Shown here piece by piece: positions 45,584 through 64,000 of a stretch of DNA of 64,000 bases. Each line of letters starts with the position of its first letter. Within the stretch, counting starts at the first letter, position 1. Both the position numbers and the translations under genes were made by a program. The stretch lies in contig CM072522.1 of assembly GCA_036898135.1 (NCBI GenBank), positions 5,946,878-6,010,877 on the forward strand. Reading direction: 5' to 3'. Origin of the DNA: Oncomelania hupensis (lineage: Eukaryota; Mollusca; Gastropoda; Littorinimorpha; Pomatiopsidae). Below the pieces are notes generated by a model. That model made no database searches, was not told the DNA's origin, and was given only the letters and a program-made list of their open reading frames with translations.

Positions 45584-46495
45584 GTTTATAGGGTCCAGCG
45601 GACTGCTAAGAGCCGAATCAGGACCACAACTTGGTTGAAAGAAGACTCACCCTGATCCGTATAAAAGAGCCATTAAAACAACCCTAATGGTAACATTGAA
45701 GGCACTCCACCAGGCATGGTGTGGTGGTGGTCATGCCAGGCATGGTGGTCTTATGGTAGTGCTTTGGCTTGCGGATCTGAAGGTCCCGGGTTCGAGCCCT
45801 GGCCGGGCCATTGTGTTGTGTCTTTGGGAAAGACACTTTACTCCCGTTTCCTACTCCTTCAGATGAGAGTATAAACCGAGGTCTAGTCTGTGTGTCGCAT
45901 ACATTCCATCATAACGGACTTTAAAGATCCAGACGCTCATGTCCTAGACGGGTGAGTGCCGGTAACAAGAACACATCCAGCATGCACTTGGTCCTTCTCC
46001 CCCATCCCTGGCTGCCCAGGATTGTGCTCAGTTGTCCTTATCTTATCTTATCCACCAGCTGGTCACTTTACAATAAAGGCGTCCCATGCAGGGGACGCTG
46101 ATGATGTGCTCTTAATTTATCGAACCCTACGTTTACAAAAACAAAATAGAATATAAACATCATTATAAAATATTAACAAAACACATACGTATAAAATGCC
46201 TACATTGCTAAATAATAATACCATAGAAAGCCCCTAGTGACCATTTGGTAGAAAGTGTCCAATATCTCCATGCTGACCAAACAGACCCCATACACAAATG
46301 AGGATTTTTGGGAGAGTTTTCAAGAAAAAAGGTAGGTGATTGGTCTAGCGAAGAAGATGGTAGATTAATATAACAGAGTAGGAATGAGAAAGGAAAAAGG
46401 AGAAAGACAGCGACAGTGGGAATTTAAAGTACTACGTTTCCAGAAAGTGGTGATACCATTTATACAGAAAGCCCCGTCACCCCCACTGGGATGGG
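45584..46495 (-). mobile_element. Old SINE-A copy split by a SINE-B insertion
   Basis: Starts at tttatagggtccagcggact (45586 on) and ends near acccccactggga at 46490. The part 45714-46050 is a later SINE-B insertion. Its 3' end, tttatagggtccagcgg, is the version closest to the LINE tail at 7649-7695, including the ccctataaac terminus. Confidence 0.82.
45714..46050 (+). mobile_element. tRNA-derived SINE-B copy, with TSD
   Basis: Flanked by tccaccag at 45706-45713 and 46051-46058. Head: tcttatggtagtgctttggc (A-box region) and gggttcgagccct (B box, about 45789-45801), followed by tgtctttgggaaagacactt, tactccttcagatgagagta and agcatgcacttggtccttct, ending tccttatcttatctta. It lacks the tatagcgctttt terminal block of 62165-62635. 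Confidence 0.85.
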
Positions 46496-46899
46496 AGGAG
46501 GGGGGGGGGGGAGAGAGAGAATAAAACACTTGAATCATACTGGGAAAAAAATGTACTTGATGAAAACAACCGTTTACACAGGGAAAAAAAAAATTATTGC
46601 AATGCGAGAAATGCGATTAAAATGATATGAAATACAAACAATGATCAATTGATGGTAACGTGTACATCAGTGGCAATACTTACAACATGCCTTTAAAGAC
46701 AAGTGTTGCACTGGAACAATGGCTAACTGGGGTCTAGCTAAGCTACAACTAATATATATGAGGGTTGTGACAACAAAGTCTGCAGCCCCCCCCCCCCCCC
46801 TTCCTTTTTTTCCCTCCCCTCCACTGATCATAAAGACATTGAGCAATGTACACACAATGGGGGGTGCCAGTGTGCCAGCCATACACAGTTGTCAGTCAC

Positions 46900-46972
46900 C
46901 ATGGTAAATGACCAGTCTCCATGGTAAATGACCAGTCTCCATAATAAATGACCAGTCTCCATGGTAAATGAC
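46900..46972. repeat. 20-bp tandem repeat, about 3.7 units
   Basis: catggtaaatgaccagtctc repeats four times in a row (third unit has cataataaatg). Confidence 0.9.
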
Positions 46973-49900
46973 CACAAATGATCAAAATATCTCACATCAT
47001 AGACAAGACTGAGGTGAGCTACAAAACAGGCCAATCTTCCCCAGCTACAGATGAGGATGCGGTGACTATATACAGTGATTGTACTTGTTCACTGGCAGTA
47101 TGTGCCCGCATCATCCCTTGTTTTTCCTGCACCTGTCAATGTGGTACATTTTTTCTGACAACGGGGGAAGGGAGGTGTATTGTGTCAAAAGTATGTGAAG
47201 CACTGAAAACTGGCAACAACTGACATGACGCTCTCGCAACTGTCAGATATGTTAGCTCAATGCCTTCACTGTGGGCTACAAAACTTGGGCACCACCAACC
47301 CCCATACACTTTACCCAATTGGCTATTTACATGGCAAAAAGTAACATACATCATTGAGATACATCATTAATATTTCACTGAACAAGCTGTCTTTTAACTC
47401 CACCCCATCATTAGCATATTCATCAAAGACAATTGGGCATAATTACATCCACGATCAAACAGTCACTGTACAAAAAGCAATACACACACAAAGCACAAAA
47501 TCCTAACTTCTTTACCTTCCAAACGACCCCAGAATTGTAAAAACAATAGTAATATTATTGTTACATCATGTGACTTTTGTTTTGTAAAGTTATCAATCAA
47601 ATTTAACAGCATGGTCTTCATGCCCTTGTTCAGCCTTTTTTCCACAAAAACCACAAATGGGTGAAGTGGGCCAATTGAATGTTATCACAATGTCAATCCA
47701 AGTAACACAACATTTGTTACATTGATGGTAGCACAAAAAATGGCCAATGCTCAGCACCCTGCACAATGGCCACATCTTCATGTCACTATAACCCTCAATA
47801 TTCAAACGCAATAATATTGTCACGTCATTCTTTCTGTCCTATCGTTCCTAAATTCCATTTTTTCCACTTCCTTTCTTACTTCTTCATTTGTTCTTCCTCT
47901 TGTCCTTGAATTCTTCCGTTTTTCTTTCCTTCATTATAGATTTGTTCACGTCTTGAATTCCATTTGCCAGTTCTTCTCGTTCTCTTTTTGTTTTTCATTA
48001 TCTTTATTTCTTTCTTCCTCTCTTCTTTTTTTCGTTCATACCTTTCTTTCTGTCTCCATCTTGATATATTTTATATCGTGTAAAATGTCAATTATCGCTT
48101 CAACCAAATGTACATCCCAATTTGTGATGAAATTCCATGGACTTCAATTCTAAATATTCAACATTTCTTCTACTCACTGATATTCAAAATCTTTTTAGAT
48201 TTTAAATGAAGAAAAAAAAGAAGAAACTATGTTATGTAACACCACCAAAAATGACATTCAAACATTGTTTACAATCGATAATGATTAAACCTGCGTATGT
48301 CTCTGCAACCACCACACACACACTCTCACTCTCTCTCTAGATACGGCATGGCAGCAAATATTTTCCACTGAAAAAAAAAGAACAGTGAAAATGTCCACTA
48401 GTACTGACAATAATAATATAAAAGCTTGTTGTTGTAACCCACTACACACCATTAGTGTTAACATTTCAAACTACCGTTCTCCCACTACTTCTACAACGTT
48501 TTCTTGTGTCTGAAAGAAGTTGTAAAAAAGCTGACATAAAATATAGGATCTTTATCATTTATAATGCAAACGTTCAACAGTATGGAACTTTGTGTAGCTA
48601 AGACTGGCATAACAAAATGGTTTACATTAGCCATCACTTTGGCCACATACAAAAAGGAAATTCATCCGCTCATTCAAAACTAAAATCATCAAAAACAAAA
48701 TGTCTGTTTAAAACAGAAAGCGACTCAATCTAAAACCTAAATCAGTGAAGAAGTTTAAAATGCTGGCACAGCCATCAACTAATGTTAAAACGCTAGCACA
48801 ATCATATACAGCATGCCATCTCCTCCCTCTTTATGTCCAAATGCAAAACGAGCTACAGTTCTTTTGTCGTCACAAAATGTTCAGCGCTCTACAAAAGACA
48901 CTGTACACTATACACACCTTGTCACCAACTGTTATCAAGCTTTCAAGCCAGCAGCTAAAGAGGAAAGAAAGGAATCGGATGTAAATTTGCACTTCATGCT
49001 TTCCCCTTTTCCAAGCTTTCAGTCCTGGTGGAAAAAAAGAATTACACAAATATTGACCTTTGTTGTTTGTGGCAACAAATATCACTTCCAAAGCAGGCAG
49101 TTATAAAAAAAATCCATTGTACACTTGTAGTAATTGTCAATGATAGTAATGCAGCCTCCTTTTGAGGCTCATTTACTGAATAATTGTGTGTCGTCTTTTT
49201 TTTTACTTCAGTGTTTTTCATGTCTGTTGAAACATGATGGTGATTTTACACTTGTGGTCAATGTTTTGACTTTGTTTTGTCCATGGTGTTTATAAAGCAA
49301 CGGTTGCAGTTACCCATCCTTGTTGTTGGGGAAATTTGTTTGTTTTGTGTTGTTGCTTAGCCTCTCTACTTTAGTCTTTTGTTGTTGTTGTTGCTTAGCC
49401 CCTCTACTTTAGTCTTTTTTTTTTATTTTTGTAGTTTTATTCTTCAGAATGTCAAAACGCTGTTGTTATTCTTAAAATTGTTAGGTGACAACATTGAACA
49501 ATGGGCTTTTACTTCACAAAGTGAAAATGAATAGTCCTGAAGCTGACAAATTGAGGCTACACAAATAGGTTTTTAGGAATCATTCTTTATTTTAGTCCTA
49601 TTTATTTATCCTTTGTATTTCTATTTGTCTAATTGTATTCAATCTGCTGTTTTCTTTTGCCTATGTTTGTACTTGTGGGACATAATAGTTGTTTACTTGG
49701 TGTGGACAATTTCATATTCCACTTTAAAACCTATACACAAAATAAAGCTGTCCATTGTATTGTTTTTCTTCTTCTCTCTACCACTCTCACACAACTGTCT
49801 TCTCTATTGATCACAAATAATTTTCTCGTCTTCTTCATTCTTGTCCAATTTCTTTTTCCCCCTCCTTCTTCTTTTCCATTTCTCTCTCCTCCTCTTCTTT

Positions 49901-50043
49901 ATTCTTAGTCTGGTCACAGTTACCCTCCAACTTTTAAATCATCAAGAAATCCAACTTTTTCTGTTTGCTAGTCTTTTTACAGGAAAAAAAAAACACAATT
50001 AATTAACAGTAGATCAAATTCACTGGGGTCACCACAACAATAG

Positions 50044-50130
50044 TACAATGTCAAGAGCCGGGGGGAAGGGAAGGAAGAGAGGGTGGGGTGGGGTGGGGTG
50101 GGGTGGGGAAGGTTTGGAGGAGTGTATATG
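50044..50130 (+). repeat. GGGGT pentamer array, G-quadruplex-prone
   Basis: A run of ggggt units at about 50084-50110 inside a longer G-rich tract (ggggggaagggaagg ... gggg). Four or more G4 runs lie within 30 bases on the plus strand, which is the template strand of the SMAD gene if its transcript extends this far. Confidence 0.75.
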
Positions 50131-50295
50131 TGGTGAGAGGGGGCAGGAGGAGGTGGAAGTCCAATGTTGATGGTTATTACGATAAAGCATGAAATTTCAT
50201 GAATGGCATGGTGTTTGGCAAGCAACAGTTTGTCATGATGAAATCATTTCTGGGACGAGATGAAAGGAGAGCAGGAAAAAGTTACAAAAAGAATT

Positions 50296-50640
50296 TGGAT
50301 TTGGATTTTGTGGTTTTATTCATCACCCATGAGGGTGAAATTGGGTGCGCTTCTCAGTGAAAGCACGGCAGCTGCAAGAGCAGCACCACCCATGACATGC
50401 ATGGTGCGTGTATTGCTGTTTCTGGCACTCACCCGTTTAGGACTTGAGTGTCAGATCTTTAAAGTCGGTGTGGAGGAACTCATGTGTACACAGATCAGAC
50501 CTTGGTCTATACTCTCATCCGAAGATGTAGGTGACCTGATAAGAGTGATATCTAAGTTAATTATTTTGCACCATGCCAAAATCAAACCCACAACCGTTTG
50601 TTCAGCATAATAGTGGTGATGATCTGGCAACTACTATTTT
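50296..50640 (-). mobile_element. Diverged SINE-B copy
   Basis: Contains ggcactcacccgtttaggac, agatctttaaagtc and tatactctcatccgaaga in the same order as 62395-62500, plus an altered B-box-like aaatcaaacccacaacc near 50579. Many substitutions; no TSD recognised. Confidence 0.65.
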
Positions 50641-51399
50641 AACAGACGCAACGAGAGAAACTGCAAATGCAAGAAAAACTGTTAACCGTCAGTGCACTGT
50701 GCTATATTTATGCAGCCTAGGAAAGCGTTATCTATAAACATTCTGCATCTTCAATTCAATCCCACTTTCACATTTTTTTAAACATCAAAATATTAAAACC
50801 CAGCTACTTTTTCCTAAAAGTTTTCAATAATGTTATTGCAAGTGGAATACATGATTGTTAAATTGTTCAATCCAGTTTACTTTGTTGACACATGCAACAG
50901 TTCAGCTACAGTTTCTAGCTTAGCCTTACAAATAATACTTGCACACAATATGCCGCAACAATCACATCAACATCATCATCATCAATACCACACAACAACA
51001 GAGAAAAGAAAAGGAACCAATGAGATGTTATGAATGAGGATAAGAGGGGGAGGAGGGTGGTGACTAATAAGGTGAGGATGAGGAGATAGGACAAATAGAG
51101 CGCAAAAAAAGTGAAAGCAGGAAAGGATATCCACAAAATATGACAAAGAAAACAGCAGGCCACAATAAAAATACAACCAATAAGGTAAGACAGGAGGAGA
51201 CAAAATGTTGGGGGGGGGGAAAGGGGGTCTGGTATGGAGAGAAGGTGGAGGATGGAAAAAGAGGGGTGGGAGGAAAGGGAGGGGAGGGTGGGTTTAAGGA
51301 CAGATAGGATGGGTGGTGTGGGAGTTTCATCAGGTGGGAGGAGAGATGGTGGGTGGGCCTGGGGATGGTGGAGGGGTGTGCGATGGAGGGGAAGTCAGC

Positions 51400-60550
<9,151 letters not shown>

Positions 60551-62160
60551 CTGAAACAGCCAATCAAACACAACACGTTCAAATAACAATAAACAACACT
60601 GGATGGATAGATTTTGGTTTATTTTTACCTAAGGTCTATACACCCAAGCATCAATCACTCAACATTAAAGTAATCCGACATCAACACTGAAAAGTGCAGA
60701 GCACAATACTTTTTTTTGTTTGCCCACACAACCGCAACTGCCCTGAGAACAATAATGTTAGTCCTTTACCCATTAAAAATAAAACATGTTATAATTCATG
60801 CCACAACAAGCATAAGTAATTATCAATTTAAAACAATAAATACAAAAATTAAAAATTTAAATGACAAAACAGCCACACACATACACAAACTATCAGCTTG
60901 TTTCACATATGCATAATTTGAGGTGAAAGAATGATTTACTTGACTCCCGTAATATATAATAATGTGTTAGGTTTGATATCATGTCAATCTCAACAATACA
61001 ATATTTTAATACAATGGCAACACTTTAAAACAAAACAAAAAACTCACACTGTCCAATTTTAACTAACAATCATTTTTGATATAGCCAGAACCGCCTGCAG
61101 AACTGTGGATGATCTATGTAACACTAGTATAACTGCTAGCTGATGTATTGGTGAAAGTGATGACAAAACAACTCAAACAAGTGATAACATAGCAGACAAT
61201 GGTTCCACATTTCAAGGTTGATGACTGTGATGGTGTTGTATTGTTACTGGGCTCTGCACACATTTATTTCCTCTACTCTATACATAACTCTCTAAACACT
61301 CTATTAACTTAAATGTCCAAGTTCACTTCAAATAGTTCGTTCCTTGATGGGTCTATGCTGCTACTGTTCTTGATATTTGCTACTGTCTCATCATTGGGCT
61401 ATTTGTTCTGCTTTGCCGAATGTTTGTTTTCAGGAGAGTGGACTACCGCACAGTCCTTCTAGATCAGTGTTAGTGCAATTCTTTTTGCACTTTAGCTGAT
61501 TTGTTGAGGTGTGGTGATGATGTCTCCTCCTTTGCTGTTGACTATTGGGAGATGGAGATCAGTGCTCGATGTCCCCTTGCACGTCGAATGTCAGGGTTGA
61601 CTCTTAGTGGTCTATTTCCTGCATCGGACCAGCAAGCCTGCTCGTCTGCAACACATAAAGACGAGTTTCTGCAACACCTTGTTTACTAAGGGTGTGCAGA
61701 GCATCTCACTGATGGCAGAAACACCCCTCAGTGATCGCTCCACTTATACAAACAAGGGACAAACATTCTTCTAAGTTCGTGGTCCACTGGAATCTCCAAC
61801 ATAATTCCTATACATATACATACATCGTGGCTAAACTAACACATGGAAAAGTAATTAACAACACAAACATTCTCTGGTACAGCCACTGATCTGCAATAAT
61901 ACAAATGGGAGGAACAACAGTGTGTCCGTAGGAGATACCTCATGGTGTCGAAACCGATCGGGTGTTTCAGCCACGTGGTCAAGCAAAGTTTTACTAATAT
62001 TCACAATCATAAAACATGGCAAGACTACACAAACATAATCCAACAACATTATCAATAAATCGCGATGAAACAAAAGATAGATCATTCACCTTCTCGACAA
62101 TGTCAGGTTGTGGCTGTACTGCGATGAATGAATTTCACCCGTCACCTGCTTAGTTTTTCT
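60551..62160 (-). other. Upstream SMAD2/3 intron, no exon found
   Basis: I searched the minus strand for the MH1 C-terminal exon (a Cys-x-Asn-Pro-Tyr-His-like segment ending just before VLPPVLVP) and did not find it. AT-rich, with short CA and poly-A stretches only. Confidence 0.6.
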
Positions 62161-62164
62161 GCTA

Positions 62165-62635
62165 GAGAGATATTTTTAAAGTTTTACTTATTTAATCATT
62201 CTTATATAGCGCTTTTCCAGCTCAAGAGCTGCTCAAGGCGCTGGTCGATACAGGATCTAACTCAAGCAGCCCGAGGCGCCAACTTGCAGCCTTTGGGCGC
62301 ATGGTAATAATGCTCCAGACATCTGAGCACAATCCTGGGCAGCCAGGGATGGGGGAGAAGGACCTAGGTGCATGCTGGGTGTGTTCTTGTCACCGGCACT
62401 CACCCACCTAGGACATGAGCGTCAGGATCTTTAAAGTCCGTTATGATGGAATGTATGGCGACACAGACTAGACCTCGGTTTATACTCTCATCCGAAGGAG
62501 GAGGAAACGGGAGTAAAGTGTCTTTCCCAAGGAACACAACACAATGCCCCGGCCCTGGGCTCGAACCCAGGACCTTCAGATCCGCAAGCCAAAGCTCTAC
62601 CATTGGGCCACCGTTGCTCCTTCTCGTGTGAGAGT
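62165..62635 (-). mobile_element. tRNA-derived SINE-B, full length
   Basis: On the minus strand: head with aatggtagagctttggcttg and B box gggttcgagccca (about 62558-62570), then tgtctttcccaaggaacaca (plus-strand reading), a body with gactttaaagatcctgacgc, agcatgcacctaggtccttc, and the 3' block gagctcttgagctggaaaag with cgctatataag. The tail runs into a T/A-rich stretch at 62165-62185. It is the reference copy for this family in the window. Confidence 0.85.
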
Positions 62636-62966
62636 TAGGCACAGAATGACTACCTAACCGTGTGGTCAGCCAAAGCCATCGAAATTCTCGTGAGACCTCA
62701 GTGCCTCCTATCAGGGGGGAGGGGGGGAGGGTGGTGGTGGTGGTGGTGGCTATACCTCAGCAGGATGAGGTCACTGCCTATCCTAGTGAGAGTTAGCTTA
62801 CACATGCTTAGCACAGGCCTGACTTCTGTCACCTGTAGGCAGCGACTTTAATTTACAAAGGCTACAGCAGGCTGAACTATTTGAGGCGTGAAGCCTTAGT
62901 GCTGGGTCTAACTAGCCTCTCGTGACAATGACCTGGAGGGCCCCCAAAATAACATCACTCTGATGC

Positions 62967-63150
62967 ACAGCACCTTCAAAAGTGCCCCATCTCCTTTGGA
63001 TGAGAATGCCAGCTAAATAAATACTCCTAGCATGCACTAGGTCCCTTCTCCCCTGTTCCCAGTCACCCAGGATTGTACTCAGTTGCCTGGGGCATCAGAT
63101 TATACACCAAAAAACAGCAAGTTAGATTCTATATCATCCAGCACCTTGAA
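62967..63150 (+). mobile_element. SINE-B 3' portion joined to an RTE LINE
   Basis: agcatgcactaggtcccttc, tcccagtcacccaggattgt and actcagttgcc match the SINE-B body. atccagcaccttgaacagct then matches its 3' block. The RTE LINE begins immediately at about 63150, so one of the two was inserted at, or recombined with, the other's end. Confidence 0.65.
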
Positions 63151-64000
63151 CAGCTCTTAAGATGGGCTAGAACTGATGGGTCTCCATTTGGTGTATGGTT
63201 GTAAAGGTCAGAGCAGTACTCTGTCCATCTGTCCAAGACTTCTTGTTCTTCAGTAAGGCATATGCCAGACTTGCTTTGGATCGTGGAGACTTTGGGCTGT
63301 TTGACACTTGTCAGCCGCTTCACTGTCTGGTAGGCCTTCTTGCTGTTGTTCTTGTTCAGACTGTTCTCTATTTCCTGGCATTGATCTTCTATCCAGTTCT
63401 CCTTTGCTGTGCGCATGCCTTTTCGGATGTCATTGTTGATTTTTCGGTAGACATCAGCTCCCTGTGAAGTGTTCTTTTTCTTTTTCATCTCTCTTCGTTT
63501 ATCACACAGATCCAAAAGTTCAGGTGTGATCCACGGCTTCTTCTTTGGTCGGTGCTTGCCAAGGATGTCAGTGGCGGCATCTGTCACAGCTGAGTTGAAG
63601 GTGGTGGTCATGGTGTTGACATCTACTTCACCAGCCCCCAAAATGAGCAGTGGTGCAAATTTCCCTCCAATTGTGGCCTGAAATAGTTCTGCCACCTCCG
63701 GGTCTTGCAGTTTGTTCAGGTCGAACTTCAGTCTAGTGCACTTTGCTGTATTTACTCTCTTCAAGTGGAGCCGGAAAGACATCATCACGAGATCGTGGTC
63801 ACTTCCGATGTCTGCTCCTGGAAAAGTGCGTGTCCTGCCAATGTTGATGCTTGATCTGAAGCGTTTCTTGACCATGATGTAGTCTATTTGGTTGTGATGC
63901 TCCCCGCCAGGACTGTGCCATGTCCATCGTCTGGAGTTTTTGTGGAGACCAAGCATGTTTGCCAGTACCAGATTGTTGTATCTCGCAAACTCCAAGAGTC
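63150..64000 (-). pseudogene. RTE LINE copy running off the right edge
   Basis: The minus strand is open for 288 codons (63995-63129). It covers the end of the AP endonuclease (MEFARYNNLVLANMLGLHKN, QIDYIMVKKRFRSSINIGRT, GADIGSDHDLVMMSFRLHLK), then VAELFQATIGGKFAPLLILG and PWITPELLDLCDKRREMKKK, and ends in the RT linker YCSDLYNHTPNGDPSVLA. No stops in this span: it is the best-preserved RTE copy here and provides the empty site for the hAT insertion at 37052. The 5' part lies beyond the window; the RT domain proper is missing. Confidence 0.88.

Larger units (their letters stand above)
46500..51399. other. 3' flank of the SMAD gene: UTR and/or intergenic, with simple repeats
   Basis: No coding exon recognised. 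It holds a G-run at 46499-46513, a C-run near 46784-46800, a 20-bp minisatellite (46900-46972), a GGGGT array (about 50088-50108), a diverged SINE-B (50296-50640) and a purine-rich G/A stretch (about 51200-51400). The SMAD mRNA 3' UTR must start at 51399 and run leftward; I could not fix its polyadenylation site. Confidence 0.5.

Noticed and set aside
45740..45810. tRNA gene
   Set aside because: A and B boxes are present, but no full cloverleaf or acceptor stem is seen and the sequence continues as a SINE body; the same holds at 20496, 40300-40412 and 62540-62635.

Overview
This is a piece of an animal nuclear genome. It has AG|GT spliced exons, a SMAD transcription factor, long introns, microsatellites, and dense LINE, SINE, LTR and hAT repeats. 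The repeat types (RTE and RNase-H-bearing I-group LINEs, tRNA-derived SINEs with the tctccgggtactccgg core, CCTTGAC-rich repeats) suggest a lophotrochozoan, most likely a mollusc. That taxonomic call is inference. There is no bacterial-type operon, CRISPR array, rRNA or genuine tRNA gene.

Three host genes are supported. (1) A small three-exon gene on the minus strand (4136 to 2498) encodes about 146 residues of unknown function. (2) The last three coding exons of an unrecognised gene lie on the plus strand (11496-13233); they end in an SRPG-repeat tail and are followed by an AATAAA signal. (3) Seven exons of a SMAD2/3 orthologue (TGF-beta/activin receptor-regulated SMAD) lie on the minus strand (60550 to 51400). 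They give the linker and the complete MH2 domain ending in CSSMS; the MH1 exons lie beyond the right edge.

The rest is mostly transposon archaeology. 4.7-7.7 kb: a decayed I-group LINE with a duplicated RNase H domain. 8.0-10.9 kb: an RTE/I-group LINE chimera. 14-24 kb: diverged CCTTGAC repeats, SINEs and LINE pieces. 24.4-38.8 kb: a nested complex in which an RTE LINE on the plus strand is split by a Ty3/gypsy LTR element (26404-34274). That LTR element has the unusual order protease-integrase-reverse transcriptase-RNase H (Gmr1-like) and is itself hit by an 844-bp hAT element and two SINEs. A second RTE copy follows tail-to-tail on the minus strand, split by a second 844-bp copy of the same hAT element. 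38.8-46.5 kb: a CR1/L2-like LINE, tRNA SINEs, MITE-like inverted repeats and more SINE copies. Inside the 52280-56249 intron of the SMAD gene sits another nest: a LINE split by a hAT element, which in turn holds a SINE and a palindrome with telomere-like G-rich arms.

Most insertions were resolved by reading their target-site duplications directly, so their relative ages can be ordered. The most abundant non-autonomous family, called SINE-A here (about 0.7 kb), shares its 3' end with the I-group LINE at 7.65 kb. That suggests its retrotransposition partner.
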